Assembly: GCA_938075305.1 (NCBI GenBank)
Contig: CALJGV010000008.1
Span: forward strand, 178,850 to 242,849
DNA from: an uncultured bacterium
Lineage (GTDB): Bacteria; Planctomycetota; UBA1135; GCA-002686595
Direction of reading: 5' to 3'
Length of the DNA: 64,000 bases
A program made the position numbers and the translations under genes. The notes under the pieces are model-generated. The model saw nothing but the letters and a program-made list of their open reading frames with translations, was not told the origin of the DNA and did not search any database. Positions 9,559 through 19,621 of this stretch are shown one piece after another; position 1 is the stretch's first letter, and every line of letters begins with the position of its first letter.

Positions 9559-11426
9559 AGGTCCCCGAGCTTCTTGCCGGAGACCGCCTCCTTGACGACG
9601 CTGTCCATCAGGACCGTCGCCAGGGGCATGGTGGCGCGGTCCAGCGTGTCACGCGCCGTCTGAACCAGGTCCAACTCGTTCGACGATTGGGCTTCCTTGG
9701 CAGAGGCGATCGCCTCCCGCAGATCCTCCATGGACTCGCGGTCCAGCCGCTCCTCGGCCACGGCGAGGTTGGCGGTGGCGTGGCGCAGCATGATCCCGAT
9801 CTCGGCGATCAGGTCGACCCGGCGGCGCTCCTCGAAGTCCTTCTTCGCGTTCTCGAAGGAGGCCTCGAGCATGGCGGTGACCTCGTCCTCGGTCAGCCCA
9901 TGGGACGGTTTGACCTCGATGGACGCGCTCGCGCCCGTGCTCTCCTCCTTGGCGGAGACCGTCAGGATCCCGTCGGCGTCCAGGTGGAACTTCACCCCTA
10001 CGCGGGGCAGCCCCGCGGGCATGGGGGGGATCCCTGTGAGCTTGAAGCGCCCGAGGGAGCGGCAGTCGGCCGCGAGCTCCCGTTCGCCCTGGAGCACGTG
10101 GAAGTCGATGGCGCTCTGGTTGTCGGCGTAGGTGGTGAAGCCCTCCTTCACCGAGCAGGGGATGCGGCTGTTGCGTTGGATGAGCTTCTCTGCGGCGCCG
10201 CCCATGGTCTCGAGGCCCAGGGAGAGCGGGGTGACGTCCATGAGGAGGATGTCCCGGCTGCCCCCCATGAGCACCTCGGCCTGGGCGGCGGCGCCGAGCG
10301 CGACGACCTGGTCCGGGTCGAGCTCGGTGTGCGGCGCGCGGCCGAAGAACCGCTCGACCTCGGCGCGCACCAGGGGGACGCGCGTGGAGCCGCCAACCAG
10401 GACCACCTCGTCCACGTCGCCGGGCTCGAGCTCAGCATCCTTCAGGGCCCGATCGCAGCAGCGGAGGCTGCGCTCGATGAGCGGGGCCGCGAGGAGGTCG
10501 AATTCCTCGCGCGTGACGGTCCTGCGGACGTTGACGCCGAGCTCAGGCAGGGAGATCGCGAGGTCCGCAGCAGGGTCCTTGGAGAGAGCGATCTTGGCCT
10601 TCTCCGCGGCCAGGCGCGAGGCCTGGCGGAAGGCGGGCTCCTCGAACACCGACCCGTCGACGGTGCCCTCCAGCTCGCCGCGCAGGAGGTCGACCAAGGC
10701 AGCGTCCAGGTCATCGCCACCGAGGCTCGTGTCGCCGTTGGTCGAGAGCACCTGGAACACTCCGTCCTCGATGCTGAGGATGGAGACGTCGAAGGTCCCG
10801 CCCCCTAGGTCGTAGACCGCGACGGTGCCCTCCTCCTTCTGGTCCAAACCGTAGGCCAGCGAGGCGGCGGTGGGCTCGTTCACAATGCGCAGAACCTCGA
10901 GGCCTGCGAGGCGCGCCGCGTCCCGCGTGGCCTGCCGCTGGGCGTCGTCGAAGTACGCGGGGACGGTGATGACCGCGCTGAGGACCTCGGCGCCGCCCAT
11001 GGCGACGCTGGCCTGCGCGGCCACCTCGCGGAGGATCAGAGCGGAGATCTCCTGGGGGGTGAACCGCTTGCCGGCCACCTCGACCTGGACCAGCCCGCGC
11101 TCCGTCTGGCTGACCTGATACGGCAGGCGCCTGAGGACGGCCTCATCCAGCTCGTCCAGGGAGCGCCCCATGAAGCGCTTGATGCTGTGGATGGTGTGAG
11201 CGGGGTCGTCCATGGACCGCGCCCGTGCCGACCTGCCGACGACCGCGGTGCCCTCGCCCGAGACGTGGACCACAGAGGGGATGAGCGCGGGCTCTCCCTC
11301 TACCTCCAGGACCTCAGGGCGGCCGTCCTTCCAGATCGCCGGGAGCGAATTGGTCGTGCCGAGGTCGATGCCGATGACGACGCGCTTGGGCTGGTCATCC
11401 AGCACCTCGAGTTCGATGTATCCCAC
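9555..11426 (-). CDS. hscA: Fe-S assembly Hsp70 chaperone HscA
   Basis: [55 protein letters not shown]; located between iscX and hscB. Confidence 0.96.
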   Translation of the reverse strand: MGYIELEVLDDQPKRVVIGIDLGTTNSLPAIWKDGRPEVLEVEGEPALIPSVVHVSGEGTAVVGRSARARSMDDPAHTIHSIKRFMGRSLDELDEAVLRRLPYQVSQTERGLVQVEVAGKRFTPQEISALILREVAAQASVAMGGAEVLSAVITVPAYFDDAQRQATRDAARLAGLEVLRIVNEPTAASLAYGLDQKEEGTVAVYDLGGGTFDVSILSIEDGVFQVLSTNGDTSLGGDDLDAALVDLLRGELEGTVDGSVFEEPAFRQASRLAAEKAKIALSKDPAADLAISLPELGVNVRRTVTREEFDLLAAPLIERSLRCCDRALKDAELEPGDVDEVVLVGGSTRVPLVRAEVERFFGRAPHTELDPDQVVALGAAAQAEVLMGGSRDILLMDVTPLSLGLETMGGAAEKLIQRNSRIPCSVKEGFTTYADNQSAIDFHVLQGERELAADCRSLGRFKLTGIPPMPAGLPRVGVKFHLDADGILTVSAKEESTGASASIEVKPSHGLTEDEVTAMLEASFENAKKDFEERRRVDLIAEIGIMLRHATANLAVAEERLDRESMEDLREAIASAKEAQSSNELDLVQTARDTLDRATMPLATVLMDSVVKEAVSGKKLGDL

Positions 11427-11446
11427 GGTTGGATGGAACGGAGCGT

Positions 11447-12073
11447 TCAGGAAGGGGCGGAGCCCGCCGAGATACGCCCGAGGGCGCGATCGACGTAGCG
11501 GCGGGCGTTCAGGCTCTGGCGGATCCCCGCGAGGGACTCTCCGCCAGGCTGGGGGAGGGGGGTCAGGGCCGCGCCGACCTCTGCGGCGAGGCGGTCGCGC
11601 TGTTCGGTCAGCTCGCGCTCGAGTTCAAGGAGCTCGGGCGAGCCGGGGTCGGCGTCCTCGAGGACCTCGTTCCACTCCATGACCTCCATCAGGAAGGCCT
11701 GGGGCATGGAGCCAAGGTCCTTCTCGCTGGGGCCGCCGAGCTCCTCCAGGAGTTGATTCGCCCGCCGGACCTCGTCGGAGAGGACCCCGTAGGCCTCGTT
11801 CAGGAGCGCATTGTTTTGCTCTGCCATCGCGAGCGTCTCCTCGCCTTCGAGGGCGAAGAAGTCAGGGTGCACCAGCCGCGTGAAGCGGCGGAGACGGGAC
11901 TTCAGTTCCTTCCCGTCCATCTCGAACCCCGGCGCCAGGCCGAAGACCGCAAACGGGCAGACGGGTTCCTCCGGGAGCATCAAGACCCCGCAGGCACCAC
12001 AGGCGAGCGGGGTCTCGAGCCCGGCGCCGCAGCTCGGGCAGGCGGCGTCCATCTCAGACGCTGAAGGACTCAC
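11447..12073 (-). CDS. hscB: Fe-S assembly co-chaperone HscB with N-terminal Cys4 motif (true start may be ATG at 12052)
   Basis: J-domain HPD in [14 protein letters not shown]-terminal HscB-like domain; N-terminal [17 protein letters not shown]. Confidence 0.92.
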   Translation of the reverse strand: MSPSASEMDAACPSCGAGLETPLACGACGVLMLPEEPVCPFAVFGLAPGFEMDGKELKSRLRRFTRLVHPDFFALEGEETLAMAEQNNALLNEAYGVLSDEVRRANQLLEELGGPSEKDLGSMPQAFLMEVMEWNEVLEDADPGSPELLELERELTEQRDRLAAEVGAALTPLPQPGGESLAGIRQSLNARRYVDRALGRISAGSAPS

Positions 12074-12383
12074 CGCAGCCGCAGCTCTTCGAGGCGTTCG
12101 GGTTGGTGAACTTGAAGCCGCGGCCCATCAGGCTCTCCTCGAAGTCCACGACCGTGCCGTTGAGGTAGAGGAAGCTCTTGGGGTCACACACCACCTTGAT
12201 GCCGTCCTCCTCCTTGATCTGGTCGGTAGCCCGGATCTCGTCGTCGAAGCCGAGCGTGTAGGAGAACCCCGAGCAGCCCCCGCCCTTCACGCCGACGCGC
12301 AGCGCCGTGCCGTCGGGCATGTTCTGGTCCTCGAGGATTCGGGTGACCTCGCTCTTCGCTCGTTCGGTGATTCCGATAGCCAT
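12054..12383 (-). CDS. iscA: Iron-sulfur cluster assembly protein IscA/ErpA
   Basis: LRVGVKGGGCSGFSYTLGF ... [11 protein letters not shown]. Confidence 0.96.
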   Translation of the reverse strand: MAIGITERAKSEVTRILEDQNMPDGTALRVGVKGGGCSGFSYTLGFDDEIRATDQIKEEDGIKVVCDPKSFLYLNGTVVDFEESLMGRGFKFTNPNASKSCGCGESFSV

Positions 12384-12407
12384 GGGATGATCTCCGGAAA
12401 GGGGCGC

Positions 12408-12800
12408 TCAGGCGCCCTCTTGGCCGGCCTGCTTCTGCTTGAAGTCCGCGACAGCTGCCTTGATCGCATCCTCGGCGAGGACCGAGCAGTGGATCTTCAC
12501 GGGGGGGAGGGAGAGCTCCTCGACGATCTCCGTGTTCGAGATCGCCATGGCCTCGTCGACCTTCTTGCCCTTGATCCACTCGGTGGCGAGGGAGGACGAG
12601 GCGATCGCGGAGCCGCACCCGAAGGTCTTGAACTTGGCGTCGACGATGGTGTCGCCTTCCACCTGGATCTGCAGCTTCATCACGTCGCCGCACTCGGGGG
12701 CGCCGACGATGCCGGTGCCGACCTCGGAGGAGGTCTTGTCCAGGGAGCCGACGTTCCTGGGGTTGTCGTAATGGTCGAGGACCTTGTCGCTGTATGCCAT
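12408..12800 (-). CDS. iscU: Fe-S scaffold protein IscU
   Basis: Start reassigned inside ORF 12408..13775: MAYSDKVLDHYDNPRNVGSLDK..., KTFGCGSAIASSS, LSLPPVKIHCSVLAEDAIKAA (LPPVK HscA-recognition motif present). Confidence 0.97.
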   Translation of the reverse strand: MAYSDKVLDHYDNPRNVGSLDKTSSEVGTGIVGAPECGDVMKLQIQVEGDTIVDAKFKTFGCGSAIASSSLATEWIKGKKVDEAMAISNTEIVEELSLPPVKIHCSVLAEDAIKAAVADFKQKQAGQEGA

Positions 12801-12850
12801 CTGACTGAGTGGGTAGTGGTGTGCGTTGGTGTGTTCGAGAGGGAGGCGGC

Positions 12851-14065
12851 CTAGTGGCCGGTCCAGGCGATGGTGGAGAGGTCGATCCCCTCCTGCACCA
12901 TCTCGTAGAGGGGCGAGAGCTCGCGGAGCTTCTTCACCGCGGTGATGACCTGCTCGGCGGCGAAGTCGATCTCCTCGGGGGTCGTGAGCCTTCCGAAGCC
13001 GAAGCGGATGGAGCTGTGAGCCAGCTCGTCGCCGACGCCCATGGACTGGAGGACGTGGCTCGGCTCGAGGCTCGCCGAGGTGCAGGCGGAGCCCGAGGAG
13101 ACCGCAAGGTCCTTGAAGCCCATGATCAGCGACTCTCCCTCGACGTAGGCGAAGGAGAGGTTGGAGCAGCCAGGGAGCCGCGAGTGTTCGTCGCCGTTGA
13201 TCGCGACGTGGTCCAGGGCCTCGAAGATCCTCTTCTCGAAGCGCTCTCGCATGGCGATGGAGTGGGCCATGTCCTTCTCGAGGTCCTGCTCCGCCACGGC
13301 GCAGGCCGCGCCGAGGCCGACGATGCCGGGGACATTGAGGGTGCCCGACCGCATGCCGCGCTCGTGGCCCCCGCCGTCCATCTGCGCCACGAGACGCACC
13401 CGCGGCTTGCGGCGGCGGACGTAGAGGGCCCCGACGCCCTTGGGTCCGTAGAGCTTGTGCCCGGAGAAGCAGAGCAGGTCGATGTTGTCGGCCTCCACGT
13501 CCACCGGGATCTTCCCGACGGCCTGGGTCCCGTCCGTGAAGAACAGCACGCCACGCTCGCGGCAGACGGCGCCGATCTCGCGGATCGGGTTGACGGTCCC
13601 GACCTCGTTGTTGGCCCACATGATCGACACCAGGATCGTGTCCTCGCGGATCGCGTCGGCGATCTGCTGGGCCGTCACGGCTCCGTTGGCGTCCGGCACG
13701 AGGTAGGTCACCTCGAAGCCAGCCTTCTCCATGTGCTTCGCCGTGTCGAGGACCGCCTTGTGCTCGGAGAGGCAAGTGATGATGTGCTTCCCCTTGGCGC
13801 CGTACATCTCCCCGACGCCTTTCATGGCGAGGTTGATGGCCTCTGTGGAGCCGGAGGTGAAGACGACCTCCTTGGAGGACGCGTTCAGGATCGAGGCGAT
13901 CTGCTCACGCGAGGTGTCGACCGCCTCCTCGGCCTTCCACCCGAACGCGTGGCTGCGGCTCGCCGCGTTGCCGTAGGCGCTCGTGAAGTAGGGGAGCATC
14001 ACGTCGAGGACGCGCTGGTCTACCGGGGTGGTCGCCTGGTAGTCGAAGTAGATGGGAAGGTTCAT
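12851..14065 (-). CDS. iscS: Cysteine desulfurase IscS
   Basis: [63 protein letters not shown]. Confidence 0.97.
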   Translation of the reverse strand: MNLPIYFDYQATTPVDQRVLDVMLPYFTSAYGNAASRSHAFGWKAEEAVDTSREQIASILNASSKEVVFTSGSTEAINLAMKGVGEMYGAKGKHIITCLSEHKAVLDTAKHMEKAGFEVTYLVPDANGAVTAQQIADAIREDTILVSIMWANNEVGTVNPIREIGAVCRERGVLFFTDGTQAVGKIPVDVEADNIDLLCFSGHKLYGPKGVGALYVRRRKPRVRLVAQMDGGGHERGMRSGTLNVPGIVGLGAACAVAEQDLEKDMAHSIAMRERFEKRIFEALDHVAINGDEHSRLPGCSNLSFAYVEGESLIMGFKDLAVSSGSACTSASLEPSHVLQSMGVGDELAHSSIRFGFGRLTTPEEIDFAAEQVITAVKKLRELSPLYEMVQEGIDLSTIAWTGH

Positions 14066-14133
14066 CGTTCTTTGTTCGTCGCCGCCCAGGGGTCACTCGA
14101 CCCGGTCACGGCGCTGTGCGTTCGCGTGGCGCG

Positions 14134-14610
14134 TCAGCCGGTTGCGGAAAACAGGCCGGCGGGATCGGCCGATCGGTCGGCCAGGGCTTGCAAGGTCACG
14201 CCCTCGAAGAGCGTCCAGATCCCCGTGCGCAGGCGGGCGAGGGGGGAGCGGATGGGGCAGACCGGCTCGACGTCGCAGCCTCCGTCGCTGCTGGCCGCGC
14301 CCATGCCTGCGCAGCTGGTGAGGGTCGGCGGCCCCTCGAGCGTCGAGACGATCTCGCCCAACGAGATCTGGTCGGCGGGCCTCGAGAGGCGGTAGCCGCC
14401 GCGCACGCCCCGCGTCGACTCGAGGATGCCCCCTTGCTGGAGGTGCTTGAGCGCCTCCGCGAGCATTCGCTTGGGCACCGGGAAGATGTCCCCGATGGCC
14501 CGCGCGCTGATCACCTCGTCCTCCGCGCCAGCGGGGCGTGCCTCCGCCAGCTCGGCCATGTGGACGAGGGCGATCAGGCCGTATTCGGTTCTCTTGGTGA
14601 GGCGCAGCAT
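14134..14610 (-). CDS. iscR: Rrf2 family transcriptional regulator, IscR-like
   Basis: MLRLTKRTEYGLIALVHMA, STRGVRGGYRLSRPADQISLGEIV, three Cys (C-X11-C-X5-C); first gene of the ISC operon. Confidence 0.91.
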   Translation of the reverse strand: MLRLTKRTEYGLIALVHMAELAEARPAGAEDEVISARAIGDIFPVPKRMLAEALKHLQQGGILESTRGVRGGYRLSRPADQISLGEIVSTLEGPPTLTSCAGMGAASSDGGCDVEPVCPIRSPLARLRTGIWTLFEGVTLQALADRSADPAGLFSATG

Positions 14611-14631
14611 TTGCTCGGGAGCGTTTAATCG

Positions 14632-14646
14632 GCACTACTTTAGTGC
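14632..14646. promoter_or_regulatory. Candidate Rrf2/IscR operator upstream of iscR
   Basis: Perfect dyad GCACTA-CTT-TAGTGC, 22 nt upstream of the iscR ATG (14610), in the divergent intergenic region. Confidence 0.5.
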
Positions 14647-14790
14647 TCTTTCGGAGCGGCGCAACCGGTCGTCGAGAGAAATAGCACCAAAACGGGGCCA
14701 GAATGCGACGGGTTGTCCATGGAGCGCTCCAGTTCGAGGCGCGGCAGCGTGGACTCGCCTGGGGGCTCAAGCCTTCTGCGGGGAGACTCG

Positions 14791-15087
14791 ATGAGTGCTG
14801 TTGCCATGGAGAATCCGGAGACACGGTGTATCGAGTGCGGGGGAGCGGTCCACTCGCTGAACGAAGACGAGGCGGGCGAGCCCTGCGTCGCGTGCGCCGA
14901 GCGGCTCCTGGAGACGCTTCCCGGCATCTTCCACAGTCCCTGGACCACGTCCCGGGACGTGGTTCATGAGCAGGAGGCCGAGGCGGATCGCGGGGAGTCG
15001 GACGCGGGTGGGGCCGGGGAGCGCCCCGCCTCCGAGTGGTGGCGGGTCGAGGACGACATCGTCATCGGTCCCGACCAACCGGCCTGA
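14791..15087 (+). CDS. Small hypothetical protein with CxxC...CxxC (zinc-ribbon-like), divergent from iscR
   Basis: MSAVAMENPETRCIECGGAVHSLNEDEAGEPCVACAERLLETLPG...; in-frame earlier ATG at 14713 is possible. Confidence 0.55.
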   Translation: MSAVAMENPETRCIECGGAVHSLNEDEAGEPCVACAERLLETLPGIFHSPWTTSRDVVHEQEAEADRGESDAGGAGERPASEWWRVEDDIVIGPDQPA

Positions 15088-15228
15088 CGGGCGCCAGCCA
15101 GCGCGCCAGTCCGGCGCCTCTCTCCGGCGGGCCGGACCGCGGACGGCTCTGGTGACGATGGTCTGTGAGAGCGCCGCTGCAGGGTGAATGCGTCATGGGC
15201 GATCCAGTAGGGTGAACGTGGACCGACC

Positions 15229-15744
15229 ATGTCGCTGACGCTCCTCTGCCAGATCTTCCTCCCGATCATCGGGCTCGCGGGCCCGCTCTTGATCCTGCTC
15301 GGCCTTCCCGGGACGTGGCTGCTCCTCTCACTCGTGGGGCTGGCGGAGTGGGTCACCGAGCCGCGCCTCTTCGGGACCCCCGTGCTCGTGACCGCGGTGG
15401 TCCTCGCGGTCGCCGGCGAGGTCTGGGAGGCGCTCTCCTCATCCGTTCGCGCAAGGAAGGCGGGCGCTGGCCGCCGCGGATCGATCGGCGCGCTGGCCGG
15501 GGGAATCGGTGGGGCGCTGCTGGGGACGATGCTGATTCCGATCCCTGTCGTCGGGACGCTGATCGGCGGCGGGCTCGGGGCCTTCGCGCTCTCGTCCGGC
15601 CTGGAGCGCAGCGGCGGGAAGTCCGCGGACAGCGCCTTCCGGATCGGGCGGGCCGCCGCCACGGGCCACATGATCGGGCTGGCGGGGAAGCTGGTGGCGG
15701 GCCTCGTGGTCTACGTGATGCTCGTCACGGCGCTCTACGTGTGA
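15229..15744 (+). CDS. DUF456 family membrane protein
   Basis: GLPGTWLLLSLVGLAEW..., IGALAGGIGGALLGTMLIPIPVVGTLIGGGLGAFALS... Confidence 0.85.
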   Translation: MSLTLLCQIFLPIIGLAGPLLILLGLPGTWLLLSLVGLAEWVTEPRLFGTPVLVTAVVLAVAGEVWEALSSSVRARKAGAGRRGSIGALAGGIGGALLGTMLIPIPVVGTLIGGGLGAFALSSGLERSGGKSADSAFRIGRAAATGHMIGLAGKLVAGLVVYVMLVTALYV

Positions 15745-15772
15745 GTGCGGAGCGAGGTGCTACCTTGGCACC

Positions 15773-17929
15773 ATGCGTCACCCCCTCCTGCTGCTCGGGC
15801 TCCTCTCCCTCTCCGCCGCCGCCGCGATCCAGGGGGACGAGTACCGAACCGATCCGGTCGAGACCCTCATCGAGACGACTCTTGCGGACTCTGAAGAGGA
15901 TGGGGACCGGACGAGGGCGGCTCTCGGGCCGGGTGGAGCCGTGCTGGTGGAGTCCGGGAAGGACGGCGATCACCTTGTCCTGACGGTCTCTTCGGTTCCT
16001 GAGCTCGACTTCGAGGTGCGCGGGCCCGCGGACCATATCGGTGCGGTGGTCGCTGCTCGTGGGGGAGACGGCCGGTGGCTGGTGGCGTGGGACGAGTACC
16101 GCGGCGCGGTGGAGGACGGGGCCTCCTTCGATGTGCTGGCCTGCTGGGTCGAGACCAAGCCAGAGCCTGGGCCTCGGGGAGCGCCCTTCGTCATCGCCGG
16201 AGGGCCCAGCTTTCAGGCTCGCCCGTCGCTCGCGACGGACAGCGATGGGACCATCTGGATCGCGTGGGAGGAGGGGCCTCGTCACTGGGGCGGCGAGTAC
16301 CGCTCGGTTGACACGCTCTGGAACAACGTCACGGATGACGTGGGGCCGCTCCACACCTGGCGGACGAGTCATCTCGCCAAGGTGCTGAAGGACGGGAGTG
16401 TCGCCGAGGTGAAGGGGGGCGTTCCCATGCCCTCGTTCGACGCGGCCCTCGCGGCGCCGGAACGCAGGGACGGTGCCCGCCGGATCGGCGTCTTCTACGA
16501 GCGCCCTGAGATCGGCGTGGACCACCGCGGCGGGCTCTGGCTCGCGTATCGCCACGTGCATCAGGTCCAGCTCTCCGAGAAGGGCAAGACGCGCTCCCAC
16601 GTCGAATACGGCTTCTCCGTCGACCTCCTGCGGCTGACGGGGCGGGGCTGGTCCGATCCCGTCCGGCTCGATCAGCGTCAGCGGGACGGCGATCAGCCGG
16701 TTCGATTCAAGGCCGATGGCCAGCGGACGCTGGTGGAGTACACGATCGGGCGCAGCGACCGCCGGCGCGACCCCCAGGCCAAGGGAAGCGTGCGGGCGGT
16801 GCTCCCGGTGCCCGAGGAGGAGCCCGTCTCCCTGGCGGAGGTCCCGGTCTTGGTCGCGCCGCCGGCTCCTGCCGCCGCGCTCGAGCCGCGCGAGGTGGTC
16901 CGCGAACGCCCGACGACGGTCGTGGGAGAGCAGGCCTTTGCGCTCTTCGGAGGGGACCTGCACCGCCACACGGATCTGTCCCTCTGCTTTCCTTTCTATG
17001 ACGGGTCCCTCGATGACGCGTACCGCTACGCCCGCGGCCCAGGAGCCCTGGACTTCGTGGCGATCACGGATCACGCGCGGGACCTCGACCAGGGGAACGT
17101 CGACGGCCTCCCCTGGAAGCGCAGCGTCGCCGAGGTGGACCGCCACCACCTCCCTGGCCGGTTCGTGGCCTTCCACGCGTACGAACGGAGCCAGGGGGAC
17201 ACCGATCACAACGTGATCTCGCTCCGGCCAGACGTCCTGCGACCCCACCGCCCGCCCCTGCGGGAGTTCTGGGCGGAGTTCGACCCCTCCGAGGTGATCA
17301 CCATCCCCCACGCGACAGCCCCGGTCGAGGGGCGGCGGTTCTGCGGCAACGTCTGGACGAAGCGCGACGACGAGCGCCGACCCCTGGCAGAGGTCTATCA
17401 GGCGTTCCGAGACGTGGACTCCCTGAAGGAGCTTCAGCTCAGGGCGCTTCCCGGCGGGCAACGCTTCGGCTTCATCGCGAGCTCGGATCACCTCTCGACG
17501 TCGGGCGCCTACGCCTTCGTCTGGGTCCCCACGGAGGGTGCCGCGGAGTCCTCCCTCGACCGGGCGCCCATCTTCGAGGCGTTTCGAGCGAGGCGGACCT
17601 ACGGGGCCACGGCTCGGATCGAGCTGGAGGTCCGCTCCGGGGACCAGTGGATGGGGGAGGACCTGGAGGGGGACGGGCCGTTCCCGATCCAGGTCCGGGC
17701 CCGTGGTGCCGCCGGCATCTCCAAGGTGGAATTCTGGGACTCCGGCTCCTTGGCCCATGTGATCGAGGCCGGAGGGGCGAGCTCCGTCGACCGATCCTGG
17801 ACCTGGGAGGGAGCGCCCGCCGGTGAGCACGGGTGGCTCATCGTCCGGCTGATCCAGGAGGACGGGCACACCGCGTGGGCCTCCCCGTTCTTCGCCCGAT
17901 GGGAGCGTGCCGACGGCCTCGACGACTGA
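15773..17929 (+). CDS. DUF3604 / PHP-like family protein
   Basis: FGGDLHRHTDLSLCFPFYDGSLDDAYRYARGPGALDFVAITDHA, EVITIPHATA, FGFIASSDHLSTSGAYAFVW. Confidence 0.85.
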   Translation: MRHPLLLLGLLSLSAAAAIQGDEYRTDPVETLIETTLADSEEDGDRTRAALGPGGAVLVESGKDGDHLVLTVSSVPELDFEVRGPADHIGAVVAARGGDGRWLVAWDEYRGAVEDGASFDVLACWVETKPEPGPRGAPFVIAGGPSFQARPSLATDSDGTIWIAWEEGPRHWGGEYRSVDTLWNNVTDDVGPLHTWRTSHLAKVLKDGSVAEVKGGVPMPSFDAALAAPERRDGARRIGVFYERPEIGVDHRGGLWLAYRHVHQVQLSEKGKTRSHVEYGFSVDLLRLTGRGWSDPVRLDQRQRDGDQPVRFKADGQRTLVEYTIGRSDRRRDPQAKGSVRAVLPVPEEEPVSLAEVPVLVAPPAPAAALEPREVVRERPTTVVGEQAFALFGGDLHRHTDLSLCFPFYDGSLDDAYRYARGPGALDFVAITDHARDLDQGNVDGLPWKRSVAEVDRHHLPGRFVAFHAYERSQGDTDHNVISLRPDVLRPHRPPLREFWAEFDPSEVITIPHATAPVEGRRFCGNVWTKRDDERRPLAEVYQAFRDVDSLKELQLRALPGGQRFGFIASSDHLSTSGAYAFVWVPTEGAAESSLDRAPIFEAFRARRTYGATARIELEVRSGDQWMGEDLEGDGPFPIQVRARGAAGISKVEFWDSGSLAHVIEAGGASSVDRSWTWEGAPAGEHGWLIVRLIQEDGHTAWASPFFARWERADGLDD

Positions 17930-17951
17930 GTCGGGGCGGCCTCGAGGGGGC

Positions 17952-18491
17952 TCAGCGCAGGCGCGCCGCGAAGGCCTGGTGCAGCCCCTCGGGCATCACG
18001 CGCGGGCGCTTCGTGTTGAGGTCCACGCAGGCGAGCTCGACCTGGGAGGAGAGCAGGTGGGTTTGGCCGCCGTCTCCCTCGGCGCGGTAGACCTCGTAGC
18101 TGAAGGTCACGGACGCCGAGCGAAGGGCCGAGACCCAGCAGACGACCTGCACCCGGTCCTCGTAGAACGCGGGCGCCCTGTACTTGAGCGTGATGTTCCG
18201 CACCGGAAGACCGATGCCCGATCGCTCGACCTCGCCGTACGGCGTGCCGTGGGCGCGCATCAGCCCCGTCCTCGCCTCCTCCAGATAGATGAGGTAGCTC
18301 CCGTGGTGCGCGACCCCCATCTGGTCGGTCTCACCGTAGCGAACCTCGACCTCGTGCACGTATCCCTCGGGCGCGCCGTGCACGGGCGCTTGCCGCTGCG
18401 GCGAGTCGGCCGGGCGGTCAGGTTCGGGTGAGGTGCCGAGGGGGGGCGGAGGCATACCCTTGAGCGTGACCCAAATCCCGCCGGGCCACAA
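17952..18491 (-). CDS. Acyl-CoA thioesterase, YbgC/FadM hot-dog family
   Basis: VHEVEVRYGETDQMGVAHHGSYLIYLEEARTGLMRAHG; start codon uncertain. Confidence 0.9.
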   Translation of the reverse strand: MWPGGIWVTLKGMPPPPLGTSPEPDRPADSPQRQAPVHGAPEGYVHEVEVRYGETDQMGVAHHGSYLIYLEEARTGLMRAHGTPYGEVERSGIGLPVRNITLKYRAPAFYEDRVQVVCWVSALRSASVTFSYEVYRAEGDGGQTHLLSSQVELACVDLNTKRPRVMPEGLHQAFAARLR

Positions 18492-18571
18492 CGCCCGATG
18501 CCGGGGCGAGTGCCGTTACGCCCAAAAAAAGACGGCCCGGTCCCCCGCCTCCGGTTAGAACCCTCACGACG

Positions 18572-19417
18572 ATGACGAGTCTGGATGCCAGCGATCGATC
18601 TGCCGTGAACCCCAACGTCGCGGCCCTCCTCACGTGGCTGGTGCCCGGGGCGGGGCACTTCTTGCTGGGGCGAATGCGCCTGGCTCTGGCCGCGTTCATC
18701 CTGATCGAGGGACTCTATGTCGCAGGGTTGGCGCTGACCGGTGGGGCCTTCCTCGAGCTGCTCGCCCCCGAGATCCGGGGTCGGTTCGCGGGCGCGCTCA
18801 CCCCGGAGGTGGGCAACTTCGGGGCCTTCCTGCTCCACGTCCGAGACATCGACTTCAGCGACTTCACCCCCCCGCCCTTCGACGGGGCCCTCTTCATCGG
18901 CCTCGCCCTGACCTCGACCTCGGGGATCCTCAATCTGATCCTCGCCTCCCGGGCGCACTTCGATGCCCGTGCCCAATCGGGTGCCGTGATCGAAGGGGCT
19001 GCGGTTCACCCGGCGAAGGCCGTGCTGCTTGGCTGGCTCATCCCTGGCGCGGGCCACCTCGCCCAGGGCCGCGTAGCCCGCGGGGTGTTCTGCTTCGTGT
19101 TGATCGCCGGGATGTTCACGATCGGCTGCGTGCTGGCCGAGGGGACCAACCTCGACCGGACGCGGCACTTCTACTACTGGGCCGGCCAGACCCTCCTGGG
19201 CCCCACGGCCTTCGTGGCGGAGTACCTCTCCGGGCACCCCCTGATGGAGGTCCGACCCCGGTATTCCGACGCGGGAGTGATGCTCGCCTCGGTGGCCGGC
19301 GTCCTGAACGTCCTGCTGCTCCTCGACGTCTACGGATTCAGCGACGCGAAGCTCTTCGGCCGCCCCCTTGCGACCGAGCAGAAGGCCACCGGCGGGGCCG
19401 CGCAGGAGGCCGCCTGA
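18572..19417 (+). CDS. Membrane protein with two WLxPGAGH modules (DUF6677-like)
   Basis: TWLVPGAGHFLLGRMRLALAAFILIEG and GWLIPGAGHLAQGRVARGVFCFVLIAG; multiple hydrophobic segments. Confidence 0.78.
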   Translation: MTSLDASDRSAVNPNVAALLTWLVPGAGHFLLGRMRLALAAFILIEGLYVAGLALTGGAFLELLAPEIRGRFAGALTPEVGNFGAFLLHVRDIDFSDFTPPPFDGALFIGLALTSTSGILNLILASRAHFDARAQSGAVIEGAAVHPAKAVLLGWLIPGAGHLAQGRVARGVFCFVLIAGMFTIGCVLAEGTNLDRTRHFYYWAGQTLLGPTAFVAEYLSGHPLMEVRPRYSDAGVMLASVAGVLNVLLLLDVYGFSDAKLFGRPLATEQKATGGAAQEAA

Positions 19418-19420
19418 ACC

Positions 19421-19621
19421 ATGAACGACCTCGGACTGCACATCGCGCTCTTCCTGCTCTCGGCGGGCGTCATCGTCGCCGTGACGTGCATGTACACGGA
19501 GGCGGAGGATGGGAAGGCGTTGCGGCTCTTTCCCCGTCGCTACGGGACCTTTGTGTTGGTGTCAGGGGTCATCGTCGCGGCGATGATCGTGATCCAGAAC
19601 ACGCTGGCCTCGGTGCACTGA
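19421..19621 (+). CDS. Small two-TM hypothetical protein
   Basis: 66 aa, two hydrophobic segments, 4 nt after the preceding gene. Confidence 0.65.
   Translation: MNDLGLHIALFLLSAGVIVAVTCMYTEAEDGKALRLFPRRYGTFVLVSGVIVAAMIVIQNTLASVH

Noticed and set aside
12809-14395. 528-aa plus-strand ORF
   Set aside because: Antisense shadow of iscS/iscR.
15725-17869. 714-aa minus-strand ORF
   Set aside because: Antisense shadow of the DUF3604 gene.
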